A stretch of DNA of 64,000 nt from Bacteroides sp. 214 (GCF_010501015.1 NZ_QVML01000004.1:62001-126000); one strand, 5' to 3'; counted from the stretch's first letter, positions 25,480 to 34,511 are shown. The notes: generated by a model not told the origin, from the sequence alone. Numbers and translations are program-made.

Positions 25480-27345
25480 ATGAAACGACTATTATTGATA
25501 CTATGCGGGTTATTACTATTACTGCCGGTGTGTGCCGGAGAAATATGGGTAAGCTTGCGAGGTAATGATAGCAATGAAGGTACAAAGAATGCACCGCTCT
25601 TAACTGTTGCGCAAGCTTTGAAACAAGCGCGCGAGTGGAGACGTTTATCCAATCCTCTTGTTGAGGGTGGTATACGTATTCTTTTAGAAGATGGTGTTTA
25701 TTCACAAACACGCACATTGTTTGTTCGTCCCGAAGATAGTGGTACTATTGATAGTCCGACAATAATTACTGCCGCACCCGGTGCCCGCCCCGTAATAAGT
25801 GGAGGCGTACAAGTAACCGGTTGGCGGTTGGTTAGCGAACGAATAGCCGGATTACCCGAATCTGCACAAGGCAAAGTATGGGTAGCGGAGTCTCCTATGA
25901 TTGCTAATCGTCTTTTAGACTTTCGGCAGTTATGGGTAAATGGCGCAAAGGCTGTTTGTGCAGCTCAATTTGCTCCCGGAGAAATGGAACGGATGATTGA
26001 CTTTGTACCAAGCGAGCAAATTATCCGCATCCCTACACCCAATGTGTCAGGATTGGAAACAGCGAAGCAACTGGAAATGGTGATACACCAACGTTGGGCT
26101 ACTGCCATACTTCGTGTAAAGAATTTGAATGTAAAAGGCAATGTAACAGACGTTACCTTTCATGAACCCGAAAGCCAATTGGAATTTGCCCATCCGTGGC
26201 CGCAACCGGTTATTGGTGAAGAAAAAGGAAATTCCTCTTTTTATTTGTGTAACGCTTTGCAATTACTTGACCAACCGGGGGAGTGGTATCGCGAATACCC
26301 ATCGGGCAACGTGTATTACTGGCCTCGCGAAGGTGAAGATATGCGTGTGGCTACTGCTATTGTACCCGCACTGGAAGAACTGGTTCGGGTAGATGGTACG
26401 CTGGAACGTCCTGTTGCCCATATTCATTTTGAAGGAATTGGTTTTGAGCATGCTGCCTGGTTGCGACCATCGTATCAAGGACATGTTACATTGCAGGGCG
26501 GTTTTCATCTATTGGATGCCTATAAATTACTTATTCCGGGGTTGCCCGAAAAAGCCGAACTGGAGAATCAGGCATGGATTGCACGTCCTGAGGCTGCTAT
26601 CCGTATAAAAGGTGCTTCGCACATAAACTTTACGGGATGTGACTTCAAACGATTGGCGGCTACCGCGCTCGATTACGAATGGGCGGCTACTCAATCTACA
26701 GTAGCAGGGTGTTACTTTACCGATATTGGTGGAACGGCTATACTTTTAGGCACTTTCCCCGACGGTGGATTTGAAACACACGTACCCTACAAACCCTTGA
26801 ATATGGATGAGCTTTGCTCGGATATCCGTATAGCCAATAACCTGATAACCGAAGTAACCAACGAAGATTGGGGTTGTGTGGGTATTGCTGCGGGATATGT
26901 GGCAAATACGACGATTGAACACAACGAAGTAAGCCACGTGAACTATTCGGGTATTTGTGTGGGATGGGGATGGACAAAACTGGATAGCGGTATGAGAAAC
27001 AATCACATCCGCAATAACTACGTACACCATTTCGCAAAGCAACTCTATGATGCCGGCGGATTGTATACCCTTTCTTCGCAACCAGAGTCGAGCATGACGG
27101 GCAACCGTATAGAAGCGCTTATAGATGCACCTTATGCTACCAATGAGCGCGCGTTCTATATTTATTTTGACGAAGCAACTTCCTATTATATTGTGGAGAA
27201 TAACTGGTGTCCTGAAGCACGATTTGGAACGAATACTCCCGGGCCGGGAAATGTGTGGAATAATAACGGACCAATGGTTGATGTGGCAATTAAACAAGCC
27301 GCAGGGATACAAAAAGAATGGAAAGAAAAGTTGCAAAACAGATAA
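25480..27345 (+). CDS. secreted right-handed beta-helix enzyme, GH141-like, copy 2
   Basis: The chosen start at 25480 gives a clean signal peptide (MKRLLLILCGLLLLLPVCAG) and 621 residues; an upstream in-frame ATG at 25396 lies within the symporter gene and is unlikely. The protein is a full-length paralogue of the gene at 19049: same IWVSLRGNDSNEGTKNAP opening, same RPEDSGT, and the strongly conserved VTNEDWGCVGIAAGYV and NYSGICVGWGW. Two copies within one operon imply two related linkages or anomers. Activity is uncertain for the reasons given for copy 1. Confidence 0.7.
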   Translation: MKRLLLILCGLLLLLPVCAGEIWVSLRGNDSNEGTKNAPLLTVAQALKQAREWRRLSNPLVEGGIRILLEDGVYSQTRTLFVRPEDSGTIDSPTIITAAPGARPVISGGVQVTGWRLVSERIAGLPESAQGKVWVAESPMIANRLLDFRQLWVNGAKAVCAAQFAPGEMERMIDFVPSEQIIRIPTPNVSGLETAKQLEMVIHQRWATAILRVKNLNVKGNVTDVTFHEPESQLEFAHPWPQPVIGEEKGNSSFYLCNALQLLDQPGEWYREYPSGNVYYWPREGEDMRVATAIVPALEELVRVDGTLERPVAHIHFEGIGFEHAAWLRPSYQGHVTLQGGFHLLDAYKLLIPGLPEKAELENQAWIARPEAAIRIKGASHINFTGCDFKRLAATALDYEWAATQSTVAGCYFTDIGGTAILLGTFPDGGFETHVPYKPLNMDELCSDIRIANNLITEVTNEDWGCVGIAAGYVANTTIEHNEVSHVNYSGICVGWGWTKLDSGMRNNHIRNNYVHHFAKQLYDAGGLYTLSSQPESSMTGNRIEALIDAPYATNERAFYIYFDEATSYYIVENNWCPEARFGTNTPGPGNVWNNNGPMVDVAIKQAAGIQKEWKEKLQNR

Positions 27346-27358
27346 AAACAAGATACTA

Positions 27359-29638
27359 ATGAAACAAACTAATTATCATCTCTTCGATTTTCTTGATTTC
27401 GATATTGACTTGAAAACCGACGAGGCTCTTTGGAAATCATGTCGCCCCACAACGATTCAAGCGAAAGGCGGAGACATACACATAACCATCCCTTATCAGA
27501 AACAGTTGCTCTCTAACGATATGGCTGCCGATACAACAGCTTCAAGAGAGGAATCAGTACTTATCCTCAGGCAATACACGCAAGGTGTTCTTCGTGTTTT
27601 TACAGGTTTAGGAGCGTACGAGCTAAGCGATGATTCGGATATGCTGCAGTTCGATCCTTCTATTCGGAAAATGCCACTACATGTAGTAGAGGGTGATGGT
27701 GAATGGCTAATTCTTGATGAAAGCAATACCCGACGCGCTTTGGTAAATCTTAAAAGCCCTGTACTCGATTACTGGAGCGACTTACTGCCTGCTCCGCAAG
27801 AGGCTCCCGATATAACTTTTTGGCCGGACGGAAAGAAAGCTATCAGGTTAAGTGCTTATGATCATTTCTCGCCTCCTCGTTACGATGCACTACCTTTAGC
27901 CTATGTGGTGAAAGAAGGAAATAAAGAACGCGCCACCCTTTCGTTCGAGGTACAACCCGACGAAGCTTTTGTTGGTACCGGCGAACGTTTCTACAAAATG
28001 GATTTAAGCGGGCATACCTTTCAACTGAAAAACCAAGATGGGCAAGGTGTAAACAACCGTCGCGCTTACAAGAATATACCATTCTTTATTTCCAGTCGCA
28101 TGTATGGTGTGTTTTATCACACCAGCGCGCACAGTAAACTCTCGCTAGCCGATCACTCTACCCGCTCGGTACAGTTCTTAAGTGACCAACCGATGCTGGA
28201 TGCTTTCTTGATAGCCGGAGATACTCCCGAGTCAATACTTAAAGGTTACCGTAGCCTTACAGGTTTCCCTTCGATGCCTCCGCTTTGGAGCTTTGGTGTG
28301 TGGATGAGCCGTATGACCTATTTCAGCGCTGACGAAGTAACAGAGATTTGCAATCGTATGCGACGCGAAAAATACCCTTGCGACGTGATTCACTTAGATA
28401 CCGGATGGTTCAAAACCGACTGGCTTTGCGAATGGAAGTTTAATGAAGAACGCTTCCCCGACCCAAAAGGCTTTATTCATCAATTAAAAGCAGATGGTTA
28501 TCGTGTATCGTTGTGGCAATTACCCTACGTAGCCGAAGATGCCGAGCAAATAAACGAAGCGCGCGAAAACAACTACATAGCCCCACTTACTAAAGTGCAG
28601 CAAACGGACGGTTCCAACTTCTCCGCACTGGATTATGCAGGAACCATCGACCTTACCTATCCACCTGCTGTAGAGTGGTACAAAGGGTTGCTTAAAAACC
28701 TGCTCGATATGGGAGTAGCTTGTATTAAAACAGATTTTGGCGAGAACATCCATATGGATGCCAAGTATCACGGTATGTCACCTGCTCTGCTCAATAATCT
28801 CTACGCTTTACTTTATCAAAAAGCCGCTTACGAAATAACTAAGGATGTTACCGGCGATGGTATTGTTTGGGCACGTGCCGGATGGGCGGGTTGTCAGCGA
28901 TATCCTCTGCACTGGGGTGGCGACTCTGCCGCTACGTGGGATGGATTGGCGGGCTCGCTTAAAGGTGGACTACACTTCGGACTCTCAGGATTTGCTTTTT
29001 GGAGCCATGATGTGCCGGGTTTCCACTCGCTGCCCAACTTTATGAACTCTCCCGTAGCCGACGATCTTTATGTGCGTTGGACGCAGTTTGGAGTTTTCTC
29101 TTCGCATATACGCTATCATGGTACTTCCAAACGCGAACCATGGTGCTATCCTGCCGTAGCCGATATTGTAAAAAAATGGTGGAACTTGCGTTATGCGCTT
29201 CTTCCTTATATAATGGCGCAAAGTGAAGCTGCTACCCGCTCGGGTTATCCATTGCTGCGTGCGTTGATTTTTCATCATGTCGACGATAAACTTTGCTGGC
29301 ACATTGATGATGAGTATTACTTTGGCGATGACTTCCTGGTTGCACCTGTAATGAACAGCGAAGGTTGCCGGGATATCTATTTGCCCGAAGGTAAGTGGGT
29401 GCATTTTTTTACCGGCGAGGTGTACGAAGGTGGACAATGGCTGAAGAATGTAACTGTGCCGTTGGATGAGATGCCGGTGTATGTGCGTTATGGAGCAGAA
29501 ATTCCAATGTATCCGGAAGTGGTGCAATGCACAGACGAAATGGATTTGAAGAAACAACGCCTCACCCCAGCCCTCTCCAAAGGAGAGGGAGGAGGAGGTA
29601 GTTTGTATGATACAATAATGAGTATCCTCAATAAATAA
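27359..29638 (+). CDS. GH31 glycoside hydrolase (alpha-xylosidase type), cytosolic
   Basis: The likely start at 27359 (MKQTNYHLFDFLDFDIDL) gives 759 residues and lies 13 bases after the preceding gene; an in-frame start at 27125 would overlap that gene. There is no signal peptide. The GH31 nucleophile is Asp459 in IKTDFGE and the acid/base Asp522 in HWGGDSAATW; the N-terminal GH31 sandwich and distal beta domain are present. The PPLWSFGVWMSRMTYFS stretch resembles bacterial alpha-xylosidases such as YicI. The last ~25 residues are unusual: RLTPALSKGEG is encoded by a 31-bp palindromic repeat at 29560. The next gene is a corrinoid-system methyltransferase. Confidence 0.85.
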   Translation: MKQTNYHLFDFLDFDIDLKTDEALWKSCRPTTIQAKGGDIHITIPYQKQLLSNDMAADTTASREESVLILRQYTQGVLRVFTGLGAYELSDDSDMLQFDPSIRKMPLHVVEGDGEWLILDESNTRRALVNLKSPVLDYWSDLLPAPQEAPDITFWPDGKKAIRLSAYDHFSPPRYDALPLAYVVKEGNKERATLSFEVQPDEAFVGTGERFYKMDLSGHTFQLKNQDGQGVNNRRAYKNIPFFISSRMYGVFYHTSAHSKLSLADHSTRSVQFLSDQPMLDAFLIAGDTPESILKGYRSLTGFPSMPPLWSFGVWMSRMTYFSADEVTEICNRMRREKYPCDVIHLDTGWFKTDWLCEWKFNEERFPDPKGFIHQLKADGYRVSLWQLPYVAEDAEQINEARENNYIAPLTKVQQTDGSNFSALDYAGTIDLTYPPAVEWYKGLLKNLLDMGVACIKTDFGENIHMDAKYHGMSPALLNNLYALLYQKAAYEITKDVTGDGIVWARAGWAGCQRYPLHWGGDSAATWDGLAGSLKGGLHFGLSGFAFWSHDVPGFHSLPNFMNSPVADDLYVRWTQFGVFSSHIRYHGTSKREPWCYPAVADIVKKWWNLRYALLPYIMAQSEAATRSGYPLLRALIFHHVDDKLCWHIDDEYYFGDDFLVAPVMNSEGCRDIYLPEGKWVHFFTGEVYEGGQWLKNVTVPLDEMPVYVRYGAEIPMYPEVVQCTDEMDLKKQRLTPALSKGEGGGGSLYDTIMSILNK
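29560..29590 (+). repeat. REP-like 31-bp palindromic element, copy 1, inside the GH31 gene end
   Basis: It starts CCTCACCCCAGCCCTCTCC and contains the palindrome CCCTCTCCAAAGGAGAGGG. It is translated as LTPALSKGEG in the GH31 C-terminus. An inverted copy lies at 29684-29714, and two more at 41209 and 41396. Confidence 0.9.
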
Positions 29639-29648
29639 AAAGAATAAA

Positions 29649-30773
29649 ATGCAAGATACTGAAAACAACGTAACCAACTCATCTCCCTCTCCTTTGGAGA
29701 GGGTCGGGGAGAGGCTAAAACCCAACTGGAACGAAAGCCAACGCCGCTACCTCGATTGGTGGAATGGTCGCGGCATACTTATCAATATGTGGGAGCACCT
29801 GCAAACAGGTGTCGTTTCGCACGATGCGACAATTGCCCCACCACCTCCCGCAAAGGATTTGAACCAACGTTGGTTTGACCCGCAATGGCGTGCCGCGCAG
29901 TTAGATTACTATTTGGCGAACAGCTCTTTTCTGGCGGATATACCGCCTGTGGCTAATACTCAATTAGGACCCGGCTCGCTCGCTGCTATTCTTGGTGGAG
30001 TGCTCGAGGGTGGCGAAGATACTATCTGGATACATCCCGACCCGCAACCGAAGGATGATATTGTATTCAATCCCGAAAGCCCGGCGTGGCAACTGCATAA
30101 AGATTTGTTGCGTGCCTGTAAGCAACGTGCTAAGGGACGTTACTATGTAGGTATGCCCGATTTGATGGAAGGGCTCGATGTCTTGGCTGCCATCCGCGGC
30201 ACGGATACTGTATTGATGGATACCATGCTGAACCCCGAACTTCTTGAGCGACAACTCCAAGCAGTGAACGATATCTATTTCCGTGTCTTCGACGAACTGT
30301 ACGATATTATTAGGGAGGGTGATGAAATGGCGTTTTGTTATTTCTCCATTTGGGGGCCCGGTAAGGTAAGCAAGCTACAAAGCGATATATCCATCATGAT
30401 TAGCGAAGAAGATTTCCGACGTTTCGCTCTTCCGTACCTGCGGGAGCAATGCCGGAAGATTGATTATACGCTCTATCATCTGGATGGAGTGGGAGCTATC
30501 CGCCATCTTGATGCGCTGCTCGAAATAGAAGAACTCAACGCCATTCAGTGGACACCCGGAGTAGGCGAACCACAAGGAGGAGACCCTAAATGGTACGACT
30601 TGTATCGCAAAATTCTGGCAGGAGGAAAGAGTGTCATGGCTTGTTGGGTAGCACTCGATGAATTGCGCCCCTTATTGGATAATGTGGGAACAGACGGACT
30701 GAATATCTTGATGGATTTCAAAAATGAAAAAGAGATAGAGCAGGCTGTGAAGATAGTGGAAAGCTACAAGTAA
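29649..30773 (+). CDS. UroD-like corrinoid-system methyltransferase (probable MT1, substrate O-demethylating)
   Basis: This 374-residue TIM-barrel protein belongs to the uroporphyrinogen-decarboxylase-like superfamily that includes corrinoid methyltransferases. Recognisable stretches are NMWEHLQTGV, YVGMPDLMEGLDVLAA, FCYFSIWGPGK, YHLDGVGAIRHLD and AIQWTPGVGEPQGGDP. Where thiol-methylating relatives have HxC, it has HLD, so the MtaA-type zinc site is absent. The corrinoid protein gene follows 37 bases later, so this is the likely enzyme moving a substrate methyl group to cobalt. Residues 12-22 (SPSPLERVGER) derive from an inserted palindromic repeat, explaining the odd N-terminus. Substrate is inferred from the sugar operon to be a methyl-sugar. 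Confidence 0.7.
   Translation: MQDTENNVTNSSPSPLERVGERLKPNWNESQRRYLDWWNGRGILINMWEHLQTGVVSHDATIAPPPPAKDLNQRWFDPQWRAAQLDYYLANSSFLADIPPVANTQLGPGSLAAILGGVLEGGEDTIWIHPDPQPKDDIVFNPESPAWQLHKDLLRACKQRAKGRYYVGMPDLMEGLDVLAAIRGTDTVLMDTMLNPELLERQLQAVNDIYFRVFDELYDIIREGDEMAFCYFSIWGPGKVSKLQSDISIMISEEDFRRFALPYLREQCRKIDYTLYHLDGVGAIRHLDALLEIEELNAIQWTPGVGEPQGGDPKWYDLYRKILAGGKSVMACWVALDELRPLLDNVGTDGLNILMDFKNEKEIEQAVKIVESYK
29684..29714 (-). repeat. REP-like 31-bp palindromic element, copy 2 (inverted), inside the MT1 gene start
   Basis: It reads TCCCTCTCCTTTGGAGAGGG on the plus strand, the reverse of copy 1, and encodes SPLERVGER near the N-terminus of the methyltransferase. Copies 1 and 2 are 93 bases apart with their CCTCACC ends pointing outward and can pair over about 31 bp. 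Confidence 0.9.
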
Positions 30774-30810
30774 AGAATCAAACAATTAAAACAATTAAAA
30801 ATAACATCAA

Positions 30811-31443
30811 ATGGAACTAAATCAACTCTACGAATCCATCCTTGCCGGCAAACTGGAACCGGCAGTGGAAGTAACCCGCGAAGCTATTGATGCAGGCGTA
30901 GCCCCGCAAACCATCATCAACGACTATATGATTAAAGCCATGGGCGAAATAGGGCAACGTTTTCAAGACGGGAAAGCATTCGTGCCACAGCTCCTTATGT
31001 CGGCACGTGCCATGAAGGGTGCACTCGAACTACTTAAACCACTCTTGCAAGGCGAAGCTTCAGTTACCATTGGTAAAGTGGTTATTGGTACTGTAAAAGG
31101 CGACTTGCACGACATCGGCAAGAATCTCGTAGCTGCTATGTTCGAAGGATGTGGTTTTGAGGTTGTCAACATCGGTATTGATGTGTCTGCCGAAAAGTTT
31201 GTGGAAGCGGTAAAAGAACATAATGCTGATATTCTTTGCATCAGCGCGTTGCTTACCACTACTATGGGCGAAATGGAAATAGTAATAGATGCGTTGAAGC
31301 AGGCGGGCATCCGCGAACAGGTTAAGGTGATGGTAGGTGGCGCACCTGTCAACCAAACGTTTGCCACACAAATAGGTGCCGATGGTTATAGCGACAATGC
31401 TAACTCCGCCGTAGCCGTAGCCAAAGAATTAATGGGCGTATAA
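30811..31443 (+). CDS. corrinoid (cobalamin-binding) protein of a methyltransferase system
   Basis: The 210-residue protein has the two-domain layout of MtaC/MtbC-type corrinoid proteins. A helical cap domain covers residues 1-85 (FVPQLLMSARAMKGALELL); a Rossmann-like B12 domain follows. The B12-binding signature is complete: GDLHDIGKNL gives Asp98-x-His100-x-x-Gly103, His100 being the lower cobalt ligand. Later motifs include SALLTTTMGEME and VMVGGAPVN. It has no catalytic methionine-synthase domains, so it is a shuttle that carries the methyl group between MT1 upstream and an MT2, for which the MtaA-like gene at 36225 is the candidate. Confidence 0.92.
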   Translation: MELNQLYESILAGKLEPAVEVTREAIDAGVAPQTIINDYMIKAMGEIGQRFQDGKAFVPQLLMSARAMKGALELLKPLLQGEASVTIGKVVIGTVKGDLHDIGKNLVAAMFEGCGFEVVNIGIDVSAEKFVEAVKEHNADILCISALLTTTMGEMEIVIDALKQAGIREQVKVMVGGAPVNQTFATQIGADGYSDNANSAVAVAKELMGV

Positions 31444-31466
31444 ACTCTTAAAACAAACCATACTAT

Positions 31467-33038
31467 ATGAATACACACTACATGGAAACATTGGATTGGG
31501 GCATCCTTATCATCTATTTTGTGATCCTGTTTGCCATTGGCATCTGGGCAAGTAGTAACCGCAAAAAAGGGAGTCATCTTTTCTTGGCAGGCAATTCTCT
31601 GAAATGGCCTTCTATTGGGTTTTCCATGTGGGGTACTAATGTAGGACCGTCCATGCTGATAGCTTCTGCCAGTGCGGGTTTTACCACAGGGATTGTTTCT
31701 GCCAATTTCGCATGGTATGCGTTTGTCTTTATCTTCTTATTGGCGTTTGTCTTTGCACCGCGCTATTTAGGGGCAAAGGTGGTGACGCTTCCCGAGTTTA
31801 TGGGCAAGCGTTTCGGACAATCTACGCGCAATATCCTGGCATGGTACACCATTGTTACCATTCTTATTTCCTGGTTGGCGCTGACGCTCTTTGCCGGTGG
31901 CATTCTTATCAAGCAGATATTCGATATCCCCATGTGGCAGTCGGCTATCCTGTTATTGCTTATCGCAGCCTTCTTTACAATGTTGGGTGGGCTGAAGGCG
32001 GTGGCTTATACAAATGTGTTCCAGATGATATTGCTTATTGTGGTATCGCTCACTCTTACGCTGCTTGGCTTACACAAAGTAGGCGGTGTAAGCGGACTTG
32101 TTGAGGCTGTTCCGCAAGGCTATTGGAATTTGTTTCAGCCCAATAGCGACCCTGACTTCCCGTGGCTACCCATTCTGTTGGGATATCCGGTGATGGGTGT
32201 TTGGTTTTGGTGTACCGACCAGTCGATGGTGCAACCGGTACTGGCTGCAAAGAACCTGAAGCAAGGACAGTTGGGTGCTAACTTTACCGGTTGGTTAAAG
32301 ATACTGGACATGCCGCTTTATATTCTTCCCGGTGTAATCTGTTTGGCACTTTATCCTACGCTCGCCAACCCCGACGAAGCCTATATGACGATGGTTACAA
32401 ACCTCTTCCCGCAAGGAATGGTAGGCTTGGTGATGGCGGTGCTTGTTGCCGCATTGGTTAGCACTATTGGTTCGGCACTCAATGCGCTGAGTACCGTGTT
32501 TACCATGGATATTTACGTAAAACGTATGAACCCTGAAGCCTCTCAGCAACAAATTGTGAAGATGGGACGTGTTATAACTGTGGTAGGTTCTGTTGTCTCT
32601 ATCTTGATAACCATTGCTATTGACAGTATCAAAGGATTAAATCTCTTTAATGTGTTCCAGTCAGTACTTGGTTTCATAGCTCCTCCTATGGCGGCTGTGT
32701 TCTTATTCGGAGTGTTCTGGAAGAAAACAACTGTTCGCGCCGCCAATATGGCATTAACCCTCGGCACCGTGTTCAGTCTTACGGTTGGTATTCTTTATTT
32801 GTGGGTACTACCTGCCGATAAGTACGACTTCTGGCCACACTTCATGATGCTTTCGTTCTTGCTGTTTGTGGCTATTTCGGTGACTATGATTGTGGTGTCG
32901 TTGTTCGATAGAAGTAAGAAAACAGAGAATACACTCAACTTTGGTGCAATTATCGCGCCTGCCAAGCAGGTGGTGCTGTTGTGGGCATTACTCATTGTTG
33001 TGATGATTGGGCTATATGTTTTGTTTAATGGGCATTAA
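31467..33038 (+). CDS. sodium:solute symporter (SSS/SGLT-type), copy 2
   Basis: The 523-residue membrane protein resembles SGLT-type sugar transporters of Bacteroidota: LAGNSLKWPSIGFSMWGTNV, MLIASASAGF, PEFMGKRFG, MLGGLKAVAYTNVFQ, AALVSTIGSALNALSTVF. About 14 helices are predicted by eye. A second ATG at 31482 is an alternative start. It is the last gene of the operon, directly after the corrinoid protein gene and followed by a terminator, which makes it the likeliest importer of the methylated substrate. Confidence 0.85.
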   Translation: MNTHYMETLDWGILIIYFVILFAIGIWASSNRKKGSHLFLAGNSLKWPSIGFSMWGTNVGPSMLIASASAGFTTGIVSANFAWYAFVFIFLLAFVFAPRYLGAKVVTLPEFMGKRFGQSTRNILAWYTIVTILISWLALTLFAGGILIKQIFDIPMWQSAILLLLIAAFFTMLGGLKAVAYTNVFQMILLIVVSLTLTLLGLHKVGGVSGLVEAVPQGYWNLFQPNSDPDFPWLPILLGYPVMGVWFWCTDQSMVQPVLAAKNLKQGQLGANFTGWLKILDMPLYILPGVICLALYPTLANPDEAYMTMVTNLFPQGMVGLVMAVLVAALVSTIGSALNALSTVFTMDIYVKRMNPEASQQQIVKMGRVITVVGSVVSILITIAIDSIKGLNLFNVFQSVLGFIAPPMAAVFLFGVFWKKTTVRAANMALTLGTVFSLTVGILYLWVLPADKYDFWPHFMMLSFLLFVAISVTMIVVSLFDRSKKTENTLNFGAIIAPAKQVVLLWALLIVVMIGLYVLFNGH

Positions 33039-33114
33039 CAAGCAAATTGAAATCAAAATGATGAATATGGAATCATTTTATTTTTCTGTATTTTGTTTTT
33101 ATTCATATTAATCC

Positions 33115-33158
33115 AAAGCAACCCCTCTCAGAAGTCAACTGAAGGGGGTTGCTTTTTT
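33115..33158 (+). terminator. terminator of the ten-gene operon
   Basis: AAGCAACCCCTCTCAG (33116-33131) pairs, with two mismatches, with CTGAAGGGGGTTGCTT, followed by TTTT. It closes the operon that starts at 16947. Confidence 0.85.
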
Positions 33159-33193
33159 ATTTAACCCAAACTTCTCTTCTATTTCCTATTAGA

Positions 33194-33369
33194 ACAAGCT
33201 TCAAATTACAGAAATATAGACTTCAAACGGAAGAGGTATAAGCTTCAATCCCAAATGCTATAAGCTTCAAAGGTGAATTCCATTGGACGAATACCCAAAT
33301 CTCAATGGCATTTACCTTTAGAATCACTGGATTTTACTTGTAATCTCATTGGTTTTCATCTCCAATCTC
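33194..33369. repeat. array 3: eight degenerate units at 22-bp pitch
   Basis: Units begin at 33194 and then every 22 bases to 33348. Units 1-4 share AAGCTTCAA (with variants) at the same offset; units 5-8 share ATTGG-like starts and AATCTC-like ends. Neighbouring units produce imperfect palindromes such as CCAAATCTCAATGG. It is the most degenerate of the five arrays. Confidence 0.7.
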
Positions 33370-33688
33370 ACTGCTTAATTGTTGATATTGAATATTCTTG
33401 AGGAAAGTATGCAAAAATAATAGATTCTTTGCTCTTTTTGATGGCTGTGCTCAATAAATAAAAAGATAGCAAGAGTGTGCATTCTTGTTTGTTTTTGCGA
33501 GATATTGTTTATTTGTATATCACAATGATGGGTTTCTGTTTTATTTGGTATCATTCTGTTTTATTTTAATCTCCGTGGTTGCGTTTTTTTGAGCTTGAGG
33601 CAGATATTGGCCGAATTTCGGGAGTTATGGTGGATTGACATTTTGACAAATTGACAATGGGGCAATATCATTATACCCAAACGTTTTT
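33370..33688. other. gene-free AT-rich stretch
   Basis: No credible gene is visible. TTCTGTTTTATTT occurs twice, 20 bases apart (33534 and 33554). The stretch leads into the promoter at 33689. Confidence 0.6.
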
Positions 33689-33719
33689 CTTGGATGATAA
33701 TAACTTTTTTGTATATTTG
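33689..33719 (+). promoter_or_regulatory. promoter of the shrunken TPR regulator copy
   Basis: CTTG at 33689-33692 and TATATTTG at 33712-33719 are separated by 19 bases, close to the Bacteroides TTTG-N19-TAnnTTTG consensus. Spacing is identical before the two related genes at 48040 and 53937. Confidence 0.7.
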
Positions 33720-33746
33720 CCTATACGTTCTATTTTATTAATGTAC

Positions 33747-34511
33747 ATGAAAACATATAAACGTTTACTTTTCCTTTCTATTTTATTTCTGCTTTTCTGC
33801 TCTTGTTCGCAAAAAAGAATAACTAACCCATTATTGCTTCGTTCTGATTCTTTAATAACGTGCTGTACGGACAGTGTCTTACAGCACACCAATGACTCTT
33901 TAATGCTGATGAGCGAACGTGAACAGTCTGTTTGTATGAGTGAATTGGAGAGTAGGCAGAAATACGATGGGATCATAATAGGAGTTTTTTCCTTGTTACT
34001 ATCGGCTTCTGTATTTCTTTTGATGGAAAATTATAGAAAAGCTCAAATTATTCTTCAGCAAAAACAAATGTTGCAAACGCAAACCAATGCGTTGTATGCT
34101 GCTTTTGAGGAAACAACCGAAAAAGAGTTCTTTAAAAAGGAAACTCCTTTTGAGCAGATAAGACGAAACTTGGCTGTTCAGACAAAGATGTTTAAGAAAG
34201 AAAAATACTATGAGGAAATGCTATCAATAATAGTTCATGTCGATGAAAAAGAATTTTATATGGCAAATTCGGATAGAGAACAGTTTCTAAAACAGATGCG
34301 AAATCATTTTTATTTGGTAATCAATGATTTGATTACCAAATACTCTTTGAACAAAACAGATGCTGATTTTTGTGTTTTTAGCTCTTTAGGACTTCCTTCC
34401 AAAGTGCTTTATTCTTTTTTTTCGAGTGAAGCTGCTTCAAAGTCAAGAAGGCAAAGGCTTAGGAAAAAACTGGAATTCGAGATGTTGTTGCTGTTTAGAA
34501 TAAATACTTAA
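33747..34511 (+). CDS. truncated membrane regulator, paralogue of the 48040 TPR-LuxR gene (TPR region lost)
   Basis: Starting at 33747, 28 bases after the -7 element, the product has 254 residues with lipoprotein signal MKTYKRLLFLSILFLLFCSC. The next residues (QKRITNPLLLRSDSLITCC) match the full-length paralogue at 48040, but the TPR domain is missing. A transmembrane helix (GIIIGVFSLLLSASVFLLM) and a C-terminal region with a helix-turn-helix-like end follow (NKTDADFCVFSSLGLPSKVL, then SRRQRLRKKLEF). The frame is intact and the promoter kept, so it may still bind DNA without its sensor. Otherwise it is a decaying copy. Confidence 0.65.
   Translation: MKTYKRLLFLSILFLLFCSCSQKRITNPLLLRSDSLITCCTDSVLQHTNDSLMLMSEREQSVCMSELESRQKYDGIIIGVFSLLLSASVFLLMENYRKAQIILQQKQMLQTQTNALYAAFEETTEKEFFKKETPFEQIRRNLAVQTKMFKKEKYYEEMLSIIVHVDEKEFYMANSDREQFLKQMRNHFYLVINDLITKYSLNKTDADFCVFSSLGLPSKVLYSFFSSEAASKSRRQRLRKKLEFEMLLLFRINT

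Noticed and set aside
27125..27358. Longer N-terminus for the GH31 gene
   Set aside because: It would overlap the preceding beta-helix gene by 221 bases; the start at 27359 is spaced normally and begins with GH31-like sequence.
29591..29683. The two palindromes at 29560 and 29684 as one inserted REPIN
   Set aside because: The sequence between them holds the native end and start of two genes, and in the second pair (41240-41395) conserved GH2 residues, so they look like independent insertions.
30811..31443. Fragment of methionine synthase MetH
   Set aside because: The 210-aa length, cap plus B12 domain only, and the neighbouring UroD-like gene fit a stand-alone corrinoid protein.
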